Origin: Dialister sp. CAG:486
GTDB taxonomy: Bacteria; Bacillota; Negativicutes; Veillonellales; Dialisteraceae
Reading direction: 5' to 3'
DNA length: 13,504 nucleotides
NCBI GenBank assembly: GCA_000434475.1
Contig: FR879488.1
Location: 1-13,504 of the forward strand
Positions 1 through 6,017 of this stretch are shown here, piece by piece (the first letter of the stretch is position 1; every line of letters starts with the position of its first letter). The notes beneath the pieces are model-generated. The model ran no database searches, was not told where the DNA came from, and saw only the letters and a program-made list of their open reading frames with translations. The translations under genes were made by a program, and so were the position numbers.

Positions 1-1680
1 GGTTTTCGCTTTGGCATCGGCTTTCTTTTTCTGAGCCTCCTCGGCAGCTTTTTTCTTAGCAGCTTCCTCGGCAGCCTTCTTGGCTGCTTCTTCCGCGCGG
101 CGCTGCTTTTCTGCAGCGGTCAGGTAGACGGTGTATTTCGGTGTGGGCGAGACCATGGCATTGATCTCAAAGAGGCGTCCCCATGGGAAATCGGCGGAGA
201 TCGTCGCCGGGTCAAGTCCTATTTTCCGTTTGGCAAAGTCCTGCACCTCGGCGATCATTTCCTCTTTCATGGCCGGGGTGGGGATGTAATTCGCCCTTTC
301 GAGCTCTGTCAGGCGGTTGATGTTCTTCCTGACATTTGCCTGATAGGCCCAGTTGTCGATGTATTGCTCGGTCAGCATATCACGGTGATCTGTCTCGCTC
401 ATGTCCGGCGCGAGGATGGCCTGAGCGATGGCATAGCCGATCGTGTTGGAGGCCGTGTTCCATCCATTGTAGGCGGCGACCTTGTAGAGAAGATCATGCT
501 GCTTCATGAGGCTCATGAGCGTATTGTCCGAGCCATTGGCGAAGTAGACGTCCACCATGGAGACAGGAATGCCCTTATCGATGACGGCTTTGACCTGATT
601 CATGAATTCCGTGGTGGAAGGCTTCATCATGCCGTAATTGGAAAACTGGCCGGATTCACCCGTGGAGGAAAGGGGGGTATTCACGGCGAGTACGATGTCG
701 GGGCGGCCTTTGGGATCCATGATGCCGCCGACGGCTTCTACATGCTCGGCGATGGTCTTTCCGATGGGCTGGCTTTCATAGCTTGGGACCGTATCCTCTG
801 CGCGGCCTAAGGGATAGATGGAGGTGAAGCTCGGCGTGAGGTGATTCACGTCATTGTGATAGCGTGCGATGAGGAGCAGGGCAAGCTGGTCTGCTCCCGG
901 GAAGGAGCCATAGACCTTGGGAGACAGCTTCGCGCTTTCCTTTCCCAGATACCGTGCTTCCATGGCGGACTGGGAGTTCGTGCTGTTATCATCATGCCCT
1001 TCACAGAAATAGGCAAAGATGCCGCTCTTGGTATCTTTGAGGAGCAGGCGGTTGATCGTATGGTTCTTTGTGCGGCGCTTGAACCAGTCCTGCAGATATT
1101 CGGACGGGATGGAGAGCTTCAGGGACAGCATTTCCGCCGCCTCATCCTTTGTGAGTGTGCCTAGATCCATCTTGTCCTGCAGGCCGGAGAGTACATAGAG
1201 GTCGTGACCGTACTTGGCATAGTAATACGGCTCGACACCGCTGTTTGAAGCATACGGCGTTCTCATGATAGTGCCGAAAGCATAGATCGGCACATTCGGA
1301 TACATGTGGTGAAGCCGCTGGATACGGTTTTCCCGTGCCATCAGCGTATCGAGCGATTCGTTGTGCTTTCTGGAGTCGACAAGACCGCCGTAGATGATGG
1401 TGTCCGTAGAAATCACCGCCGCATCGGCCTCGCTCATGTGCTGCTCGACCCAGCGCCAGACCTGATCAGGGCTGCCCTGATAATTCTTCCCGGAAAGATA
1501 GCCTTTCGGCGGCGTCAGCACCGTGTAGCCGGCCTTTTCTGCGGTGGAAACCGTGTAGTCAAGAGAGACGGGACGGTCATCCTGCGGTACAAGCAGGATG
1601 GTGCGCGCATCGATCGAAGCCAGTCCGCCTGCGAGCAGGAACGCCATAGCCAGCGCGCCGATTTTTTTATGATAGTGCAA
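1..1680 (-). CDS. DUF4127 family exported protein, C-terminus beyond window
   Basis: The minus strand reads open for exactly 560 codons from a TTG at 1680-1678 to the left edge, so the gene is partial at its 3' end. I chose TTG because a G-rich ribosome binding site (GGGGG) lies 8 bases upstream, no in-frame ATG lies upstream, and the start gives a proper signal peptide: basic HYHKK, then a hydrophobic stretch to about residue 23 and a likely cleavage near SIDA. The next in-frame ATG (residue 12) would destroy this signal. Residues 28-39 (ILLVPQDDRPVS) match the characteristic N-terminus of DUF4127 proteins, a family of about 500 residues without an assigned function. From about residue 521 the protein becomes a charged Ala/Lys/Glu stretch (AAEKQRRAEEAAKKAAEEA and on), probably a helical or coiled-coil tail added to the family domain. 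It likely acts outside the cytoplasmic membrane. The forward open frames across this region are shadows. Confidence 0.85.
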   Translation of the reverse strand, partial: MHYHKKIGALAMAFLLAGGLASIDARTILLVPQDDRPVSLDYTVSTAEKAGYTVLTPPKGYLSGKNYQGSPDQVWRWVEQHMSEADAAVISTDTIIYGGLVDSRKHNESLDTLMARENRIQRLHHMYPNVPIYAFGTIMRTPYASNSGVEPYYYAKYGHDLYVLSGLQDKMDLGTLTKDEAAEMLSLKLSIPSEYLQDWFKRRTKNHTINRLLLKDTKSGIFAYFCEGHDDNSTNSQSAMEARYLGKESAKLSPKVYGSFPGADQLALLLIARYHNDVNHLTPSFTSIYPLGRAEDTVPSYESQPIGKTIAEHVEAVGGIMDPKGRPDIVLAVNTPLSSTGESGQFSNYGMMKPSTTEFMNQVKAVIDKGIPVSMVDVYFANGSDNTLMSLMKQHDLLYKVAAYNGWNTASNTIGYAIAQAILAPDMSETDHRDMLTEQYIDNWAYQANVRKNINRLTELERANYIPTPAMKEEMIAEVQDFAKRKIGLDPATISADFPWGRLFEINAMVSPTPKYTVYLTAAEKQRRAEEAAKKAAEEAAKKKAAEEAQKKKADAKAKT

Positions 1681-1703
1681 TGGAAAGCCCCCGTTTGAGA
1701 ATT

Positions 1704-1866
1704 AGGGAAACGCTGATTAAATCGCAGAGTCGGATTTCACATGGATTTTTATACATGGCTTCGTCATCATCTTCCTTAAATAGCTTGCTATTCGCGTCAG
1801 ATGATTCCTCGCTCTGTATAAAAATCCAAGAATGAAATCAGACAACGATTTAATCAGTGTTTCCTT
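1704..1866. repeat. 163-bp imperfect palindromic dispersed repeat, copy 1
   Basis: Begins AGGGAAACGCTGATT and ends AATCAGTGTTTCCTT. The two halves are imperfect inverted repeats about 75 bp long. The exact centre is AATAGC-TT-GCTATT at 1779-1792, which coincides with the midpoint of the element. Both arms carry GGATTTTTATAC or its complement. A second copy of identical length lies at 3700-3862 and a third begins at 13463. It encodes no protein. The form resembles a MITE or a large REP-type element, but I cannot define a convincing target-site duplication. It sits 23 bp upstream of the TTG start of the DUF4127 gene, so that gene's promoter must lie inside or beyond it. Confidence 0.88.
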
Positions 1867-2121
1867 AGAAATGAAAAACAGAGAAGCGGCGCGTCAAAGC
1901 ATGAAGGCGCCGCATGACAGATCATTCCACGCGGTAGAAGAAACGCTACTGCGCGACATATTTATATGGTATTATTATACCATGAATGAAGAAGGTACGC
2001 AGGCGTGACCAGCGAGAAATAAATATATGGCGGTGGTCTATACATCGGATACGCTCTGCCCTCTTTTTTCACTCCAAAAGGAAAGTAAAAATGAAGGTCT
2101 ATGAATATAAGGAGAACCATT
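1867..2121. other. Gene-free interval before the hypothetical gene
   Basis: No convincing gene is seen. It contains a GC-rich inverted repeat (GCGGCGC at 1886-1892 with GCGCCGC at 1907-1913) and the AT-rich palindrome described separately. A 16-codon frame at 2091-2141 overlaps the next gene's ribosome binding site and is not supported. Confidence 0.5.
1966..1983. promoter_or_regulatory. Operator-like AT-rich palindrome
   Basis: ATGGTAT-TATT-ATACCAT is a perfect 7-bp inverted repeat with a 4-bp spacer, about 140 bp upstream of the hypothetical gene. It contains -10-like TATTAT and TTATAC hexamers but I find no good -35 partner. It could be a repressor site or a small hairpin; the function is inferred from form alone. 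Confidence 0.35.
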
Positions 2122-2667
2122 GTGGCAAAATATCAATTTGATGAGCTGGTCAAGGCGGCCGGATCTGGTGAAGGGTTCTATGATCAGCTGAAGAAGAAGG
2201 AGATCAGCGAGAAGGAAGCCATTGAGGACATCCTGCAGGGGAGCTTCCGCTTCTCCATCACCGATGGCTATCTCGTAGAAAAGGGCGGGCAGTTTGACTA
2301 TGCGTTTGATTTTGGAAATGGGTCCTGCGTGCGCTATGATTGGCGAAGCGGAGTCCCTGTCAAGAAAGAGGCGGTGCTGTCACGGGACGTGATGGAGACT
2401 TTCGCGAAAGAAATCGCGTTTCTTTACCAGCTTCCGCAGAAGCAGTTTGTGACCGACACGAAGTCGACGACCGTCCAGACGAATGCGTATGAAAGAGAGA
2501 AGTATGGTCCCATCAAGCGCCTCACCCGTGCGGAGCTCAGATTCGGTGATAAATTTTTCCGTTGGGTACCGGAAGAGGATGAAGATCGGCCGTTTAAGGA
2601 ATTGTATGCAGCATTGTGTACACTCAGGAAAACGGTCGATGAATCTATTGGAGTGACTAGTGACTAG
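2122..2667 (+). CDS. Hypothetical protein, 181 aa
   Basis: I do not recognise this protein. I prefer the GTG start at 2122 because AAGGAG at 2109-2114 is spaced 7 bases from it; an in-frame ATG at 2101 would place the only strong Shine-Dalgarno inside the gene and has just a weak GAAGG 3 bases upstream. The product begins MAKYQFDELVKAAGSG, is highly charged, and has no signal peptide or membrane segment, so it is probably cytoplasmic. An acidic stretch (VPEEDEDRPF) lies near the C-terminus. The last residues (GVTSD) and the TAG stop are encoded by the heptamer repeat beginning at 2653, suggesting that the original 3' end was replaced or extended by repeat DNA. It stands alone, with repeat-rich gaps on both sides, so the neighbours do not suggest a function. 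Confidence 0.7.
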   Translation: MAKYQFDELVKAAGSGEGFYDQLKKKEISEKEAIEDILQGSFRFSITDGYLVEKGGQFDYAFDFGNGSCVRYDWRSGVPVKKEAVLSRDVMETFAKEIAFLYQLPQKQFVTDTKSTTVQTNAYEREKYGPIKRLTRAELRFGDKFFRWVPEEDEDRPFKELYAALCTLRKTVDESIGVTSD

Positions 2668-2680
2668 TCACTGGTGATTG
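2653..2680. repeat. Heptamer repeat over a gene's stop codon
   Basis: Units GTGACTA, GTGACTA, GTCACTG, GTGATTG follow a 7-bp period. The first part codes for the C-terminus and stop of the upstream gene. AGTGACTAGTCACT (2659-2672) is a perfect 14-bp palindrome produced where units in opposite orientation meet. Confidence 0.75.
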
Positions 2681-2724
2681 TTATTGCGTTTTCATATGAA
2701 CTGGGGATAAGCGGCTTCTCTCTT

Positions 2725-2745
2725 CTAGTGAGACATGAGGAGTGA
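2725..2745. repeat. Degenerate heptamer units
   Basis: CTAGTGA, GACATGA, GGAGTGA continue the 7-bp period. The 10-mer GAGACATGAG here recurs at about 13316-13325 (with A for the first G lost in phase), again next to CTAG-type units, which argues that the two arrays share ancestry. Confidence 0.45.
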
Positions 2746-2820
2746 AGGGGCGACGCAGAAAAAGTAAAAGCGCCGCAGAGATTTTGATGAGGGGCTTGGC
2801 GACACGAGAAGTACGGAGGC

Positions 2821-2876
2821 TAATCCCTAATCCCTAGTCACTAGCTACTAGCTACTAGCTACTAGCTATTAGTCAC
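2821..2876. repeat. Eight-unit heptamer array
   Basis: Eight consecutive 7-bp units without a phase break: TAATCCC twice, TAGTCAC, TAGCTAC three times, TAGCTAT, TAGTCAC. The array is followed by TTTAT. The same order (TAATCCC units first, TAGTCAC next, then TTTAT) is seen at 11841-11887. Confidence 0.9.
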
Positions 2877-2885
2877 TTTATTCCC

Positions 2886-2914
2886 TAGACCATCCGCGTA
2901 GAATGGTGTACAAT
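2886..2914 (+). promoter_or_regulatory. Candidate lepB promoter
   Basis: TAGACC (2886-2891), a 17-bp spacer and TACAAT (2909-2914) approximate a sigma70-type promoter facing lepB. The leader to the start codon would be about 150 nt and would include a heptamer cluster. Confidence 0.4.
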
Positions 2915-3012
2915 AGGGGCGTTGTTTATCGAAACCCTCGTGTTTCCTGCATCAGCATTTCTCTGGCTTTCATTTGAAATGACAGCGTGGGGCCAGCGGA
3001 TATCGCAATGAT

Positions 3013-3047
3013 TAGTCACCAGCCATTCCCTAGTGACAAGTCACTTA
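3013..3047. repeat. Heptamer cluster upstream of lepB
   Basis: TAGTCAC, CAGCCAT, TCCCTAG, TGACAAG, TCACTTA follow a 7-bp period and end four bases before the AAGGAG of lepB. The terminal AGTCACTTAT resembles the TAGTCACTTTAT that closes two other arrays. Confidence 0.55.
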
Positions 3048-3068
3048 TATATAAGGAGACGTACTTTC

Positions 3069-3623
3069 ATGCATGAACTTTTTGACTGGATTTATTCCAT
3101 CGTCGTGGCGCTTTTTATCGCCATGATCATTCACATTTTCCTTTTCGTCCCGACGAAGGTATCGGGGCAGTCGATGTACCCGACGCTGAATAATGGCGAA
3201 TACCTCATCGTATCGAAGATCAGCCACGTTTTCCGCGAAACGCCGGAGTATGGGGATATCGTCATCATCGACAGCCGCACGCATCGCGAACGCTCTTGGA
3301 TGGATGATCTGGAAGAACCGATGAAGAACTACATCGCCATCTTTGATCGCTCGAGCCGTGAGCACAACGTCTGGGTGAAGCGCGTCATCGGCAAGGGCGG
3401 TGACACGCTGGCATTTAAGGAAGGCCATGTATGGCGCAATGGCGAGAAGTTGGAAGAACCATACATCAATGAACCGATGGAATTCTCTATGGACGGCTCC
3501 TATACGGTGCCGGAAGGTACAGTCTTCGTCATGGGAGACAACCGGAACCACAGCTCTGACAGCCGTTTTATCGGACCCGTACCTGTGGATCATGTCCTCG
3601 GTAAGGTTGCGATCCAGTTTTGA
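3069..3623 (+). CDS. lepB: Type I signal peptidase
   Basis: Membrane-bound serine protease that removes signal peptides from secreted proteins. I start it at ATG 3069, behind AAGGAG at 3053-3058; the longer frame from GTG 3033 begins inside repeat DNA and lacks a ribosome binding site. The 184-residue product has one N-terminal membrane segment (about residues 8-27), then the catalytic serine in VSGQSMYPT (Ser35), the general-base lysine in VWVKRVIG (Lys104), and the conserved box MGDNRNHSSDSR (155-166). The length suits the short Gram-positive/Firmicutes type with a single N-terminal anchor rather than the longer E. coli type. It appears monocistronic: repeat DNA lies upstream and a terminator follows 14 bp after the stop. 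The long minus-strand frame opposite is a shadow. Confidence 0.96.
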   Translation: MHELFDWIYSIVVALFIAMIIHIFLFVPTKVSGQSMYPTLNNGEYLIVSKISHVFRETPEYGDIVIIDSRTHRERSWMDDLEEPMKNYIAIFDRSSREHNVWVKRVIGKGGDTLAFKEGHVWRNGEKLEEPYINEPMEFSMDGSYTVPEGTVFVMGDNRNHSSDSRFIGPVPVDHVLGKVAIQF

Positions 3624-3637
3624 TCGGTATTCTTTGG

Positions 3638-3666
3638 AAACCGCTCTCTGCAAAGAGGGCGGTTTT
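3638..3666 (+). terminator. Rho-independent terminator of lepB
   Basis: AAACCGCTCTCT (3638-3649), loop GCAA, AGAGGGCGGTTT (3654-3665): a 12-bp stem with one G-U pair, ending in a T run. It lies just after the lepB stop. Confidence 0.88.
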
Positions 3667-3699
3667 ATTGTGGGGGAGTGATCAGGAGACTTGGAGACC

Positions 3700-3862
3700 A
3701 GGGAAACGCTGGTTAAATCGCAGAGTCAGATTTTACAAGAATTTTTATACATAGCTTCGTCATAGCCTTCCTTAAATAGCTCGCTATTCGCGTCAGGTTA
3801 TTCCTTGCTATGCGTAAAAATCCAAGAGTAAAATCTGACAACGATTGAATCAGTGTTTCCCT
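3700..3862. repeat. 163-bp imperfect palindromic dispersed repeat, copy 2
   Basis: Same length, ends and centre as the copy at 1704-1866: starts AGGGAAACGCTGGTT, ends AATCAGTGTTTCCCT, centre AATAGC-TC-GCTATT at 3775-3788. It differs from copy 1 at several positions in one arm that are matched by changes in the other arm (for example ATAGCC at 3762-3767 facing GGTTAT at 3796-3801, against ATCATC and GATGAT in copy 1). It lies between the lepB terminator and the 23-bp repeat array. Confidence 0.88.
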
Positions 3863-3945
3863 AGCGGGGATAGGGAGATACATGGGAAGGAGGTTCCGCA
3901 CAGTAAAGCGGGAGTCGAAGGATCTATTTCGTGAAATGTGTTTCC

Positions 3946-4060
3946 AAATCGCACTGAATGAAAATATGAAATCTGTATGAATGGAAACCGGAAATCTTAT
4001 GGAATGGAAATTCAAAATCTCACTGAATGGAATTGCAGAATCTTACTGAATGGCATATAA
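3946..4060. repeat. Five tandem 23-bp iteron-like repeats
   Basis: Five contiguous units of exactly 23 bp start at 3946, 3969, 3992, 4015 and 4038. The consensus is roughly AAATCTNACTGAATGGAAAT plus three variable bases; the most constant parts are AATC and GAATG. The last unit runs into the -10 box of the downstream ATPase gene. A possible more decayed sixth unit lies upstream (3923-3945) but is not convincing. The minus-strand frame through this stretch is a by-product of the repeat. Confidence 0.88.
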
Positions 4061-4061
4061 T
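4033..4061 (+). promoter_or_regulatory. Promoter of the DUF4143 ATPase gene
   Basis: A perfect TATAAT (4056-4061) overlaps the end of the fifth 23-bp unit. TTGCAG at 4033-4038, 17 bp upstream, is a weak -35 candidate inside repeat units 4 and 5. Transcription would start near 4068, almost on the AGGAGG (4070-4075), giving a very short leader. Any protein that binds the repeats would overlap the promoter. Confidence 0.6.
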
Positions 4062-4081
4062 ACGACCATAGGAGGATCGCT

Positions 4082-5359
4082 ATGGACAAACAGAAATACA
4101 TGCCGCGGCTGATAGACAAGAAGGTCGAGACGTATCTCAAAACCTTCGGCGCACTTTGCATTGAGGGGCCGAAGTGGTGTGGGAAGACGTGGACATCCGC
4201 CTACCACTGCAAAAGTGAGATTCTGCTCGGAAACCCGGAAGGCAATTTCCAGAACAGGCGGCTTGCTGAGATGTCGCCTTCGCTTGTCCTTTCTGGAGAG
4301 CATCCGCGCCTGATCGATGAATGGCAGGAGGTACCGCCGCTTTGGGATGCGGTGCGCTATGCGGTCGATGAGACAGGGGGAAAGGGGCAGTTCATCATGA
4401 CGGGCTCGGCCACGCCGAACCACAAAGGCATCATGCACAGCGGTGCAGGGCGTATCGCACGCCTCCGTATGCGTCCGATGTCACTCTACGAAGCGGGCTT
4501 TTCTTCTGGCGATGTCTCGCTGGAAAAACTCTGCGAAGGACAGCTTACGCCCGAGCTCACTGGCGAGGTGGGACTTCCACGACTCATCGAGTACATTCTG
4601 CGCGGGGGCTGGCCTGGGAGTATTGACCTGCCGCTTGCGGAAGCCTCCCTGCTTCCCAAAGAGTACGTGAAAGCTATCGTCGAAGATGATGTGTACCGCA
4701 TGGATGGCATCAAAAGGGATACGAATAAGATGCGCCTCTTGCTGCGATCGCTGGCGCGTAACGAAAGCACGACGGTGACGAACCGCACGCTTAAAAATGA
4801 TGTGAAGGAAATCGATGATGAAGACATCGATGCGAATACCATCAATGAGTACCTGAACATTTTTGAGCGGCTTTTCCTCATCAATAACCAGAAGCCATTT
4901 GCCGCGTCTGTGCGTTCATCTGTCCGCATCAAGCAGGCCGTGAAGCGTCACTTCGTCGACCCGTCTATCTCGGCGGCGCTCCTTGGTGTGACGTCTTCCT
5001 CTCTTTTGAACGATCTAGAGACACTGGGCCTCCTCTTCGAGGCGCTGTGTGAGCGTGACTTGCAGATTTATGCTGACGCTTTCGGTGGATCGCTGTATCA
5101 TTATCAGGACTACAAGAACCGCGAGATCGATGCGGTGGTAGAGTGCCCGGATGGCGAGTGGTGCGCTTTTGAAATCAAGCTCGGTGCGAACCAGATCGAT
5201 GCAGCCGCCGAAGGGCTCTTGAGACTCAAGGCGGAATTTGAGGCAGATCCGAGGGGCAGGCCGCCGAAGGTGCTCTGCGTCCTCTGCGGCCTTTCGAATG
5301 CTGCCTACCAGCGTCCCGACGGCGTCTTCGTCGTTCCATTGACGGCGCTGAGAGATTGA
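4082..5359 (+). CDS. AAA-type ATPase with DUF4143 domain
   Basis: A 425-residue protein of the widespread ATP-binding DUF4143 family; no substrate or reaction is established for it. The ATG at 4082 follows AGGAGG by 6 bases. Residues 29-36 (GPKWCGKT) are the Walker A motif, RLIDEWQ (76-82) is the Walker B strand, and MTGSA (106-110) is the sensor-like motif typical of the family. The DUF4143 part covers roughly residues 195-370 and ends with REIDAVV and FEIKLG (348-368), whose acidic and lysine residues resemble a PD-(D/E)xK nuclease-fold core; whether it cuts DNA is unknown. Length is normal and the frame is intact. It is soluble. The five 23-bp repeats on its promoter are the notable context: autoregulation is possible but unproven. 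A YhcH-family gene follows after 26 bp and may be cotranscribed. Confidence 0.92.
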   Translation: MDKQKYMPRLIDKKVETYLKTFGALCIEGPKWCGKTWTSAYHCKSEILLGNPEGNFQNRRLAEMSPSLVLSGEHPRLIDEWQEVPPLWDAVRYAVDETGGKGQFIMTGSATPNHKGIMHSGAGRIARLRMRPMSLYEAGFSSGDVSLEKLCEGQLTPELTGEVGLPRLIEYILRGGWPGSIDLPLAEASLLPKEYVKAIVEDDVYRMDGIKRDTNKMRLLLRSLARNESTTVTNRTLKNDVKEIDDEDIDANTINEYLNIFERLFLINNQKPFAASVRSSVRIKQAVKRHFVDPSISAALLGVTSSSLLNDLETLGLLFEALCERDLQIYADAFGGSLYHYQDYKNREIDAVVECPDGEWCAFEIKLGANQIDAAAEGLLRLKAEFEADPRGRPPKVLCVLCGLSNAAYQRPDGVFVVPLTALRD

Positions 5360-5371
5360 TAGTTGTTAGTT
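5358..5371. repeat. Two heptamer units between ATPase and YhcH genes
   Basis: TGATAGT and TGTTAGT repeat with 7-bp spacing and overlap the TGA stop of the ATPase gene. This is a minimal example of the dispersed heptamer family. Confidence 0.4.
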
Positions 5372-5385
5372 GAAGGAGAAACACT

Positions 5386-5865
5386 ATGATTACCGGAGAT
5401 ATCAAACATTTAGAAGACTACAAAAAACAGTTGCCGACATTCATCTACGAGTGCCTGAAAGAAGTCGCGGCATTTGATTTCACTGCGGTGCCTGACGGAA
5501 AGTACAAAATCAATGGCTGCGATATGGGCGTGGAGTCGCCTGTGACCGAGCCGGCGGCGGATAGAAAGCTCGAAGGTCATAAGAAAATGATCGACATCCA
5601 GTACGAAGTGGAAGGTCAAGAAGAATGGCTCGGCGTGGAGACGATTTTCGAAGCGGGAGAGTGCATCGAGAGCTACCCGGAGCGTGACCTCTATTTCTAT
5701 GAGTCTTCGCCCAAAGGGGAGTCGAAGGTGTACTTTGAGACAGGCCGTTTCGCTGTCTTTTTCCCCGAAGACCTCCATCGCCCGCTCTGCCGAGGAGTTA
5801 GTGGCAGCCGGCAGCTTCGCAAAGCTGTCGTGAAGGTGCCGGTGGAATGGGTGAGCGTGAAATAG
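5386..5865 (+). CDS. YhcH/YjgK/YiaL family protein
   Basis: A 159-residue cupin-like protein of the YhcH/YjgK/YiaL family (DUF386), which includes the beta subunit of evolved beta-galactosidase and the sialic acid anomerase NanQ. The family works on sugar anomers, probably with a bound metal. Diagnostic segments are KLEGHKKMIDIQY (61-73) and FFPEDLHRP (125-133), with conserved Glu63, His65 and His131, and a C-terminal KAVVKVPVEW. The start is set by AAGGAG at 5373-5378, 7 bases before the ATG. It follows the DUF4143 gene closely but no sugar catabolic or sialic acid genes are nearby, so the substrate cannot be assigned. It is cytoplasmic, of normal length and intact. Confidence 0.93.
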   Translation: MITGDIKHLEDYKKQLPTFIYECLKEVAAFDFTAVPDGKYKINGCDMGVESPVTEPAADRKLEGHKKMIDIQYEVEGQEEWLGVETIFEAGECIESYPERDLYFYESSPKGESKVYFETGRFAVFFPEDLHRPLCRGVSGSRQLRKAVVKVPVEWVSVK

Positions 5866-5881
5866 AAGTCAGGGATCAGAG

Positions 5882-5895
5882 GTGACTGGTGATTG
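5882..5895. repeat. Two heptamer units after the YhcH gene
   Basis: GTGACTG and GTGATTG in tandem, nearly the same as the units at 10426-10439 and 2674-2680. Confidence 0.5.
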
Positions 5896-5917
5896 CGAAA
5901 ACTGAACGAACCTCTTC

Positions 5918-5946
5918 TTGACTTACAGTCAACTCTTTGCTATTAT
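5918..5946 (+). promoter_or_regulatory. RND operon promoter with operator-like dyad
   Basis: TTGACT (5918-5923), a 17-bp spacer and TATTAT (5941-5946) form a strong sigma70-type promoter. The -35 box is one half of a perfect inverted repeat, TTGACT-TAC-AGTCAA (5918-5932), as expected for a repressor that blocks RNA polymerase. TetR- or MarR-type regulators commonly control RND pumps, but no regulator gene is in this window, so the binding protein is unknown. Confidence 0.75.
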
Positions 5947-6017
5947 AGTTTATATTCGATTACTAGCGATTTCTACAGTACCGCACGATGAAGGTGGTAT
6001 GTGTAAGGGGGCAGAGT

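Larger units (their letters stand above)
2668..3068. other. Repeat-filled gap between hypothetical gene and lepB
   Basis: No gene is supported in these 400 bp. The gap holds heptamer units at its left edge and at 2725-2745, a regular heptamer array at 2821-2876, a candidate lepB promoter at 2886-2914, a small hairpin (GAAAC/GTTTC around 2931-2946), and another heptamer cluster just before the lepB ribosome binding site. The stretch 2746-2820 shows nothing I can name. Confidence 0.6.

Noticed and set aside
364..1698. Three plus-strand open frames across the left part
   Set aside because: The minus strand carries one continuous frame with a signal peptide and DUF4127 motif over the whole stretch.
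1704..1866. Insertion sequence with target-site duplication
   Set aside because: No coding capacity, and flanking bases of the two full copies do not give a consistent duplication; left as a MITE/REP-like repeat.
2091..2141. 16-codon leader-peptide-like frame overlapping the start of the hypothetical gene
   Set aside because: Its composition shows no regulatory codon run and its overlap with the downstream ribosome binding site is more simply chance.
2821..2876. Possible CRISPR array
   Set aside because: The repeat unit is 7 bp with no spacers, far from CRISPR architecture, and no cas gene is present.
3045..3653. 202-residue minus-strand frame
   Set aside because: Antisense to signal peptidase I and longer only because it runs through the repeat and terminator.
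3713..4015. 100-residue minus-strand frame
   Set aside because: Composed of the 163-bp palindrome and the 23-bp repeats; no ribosome binding site or family match.
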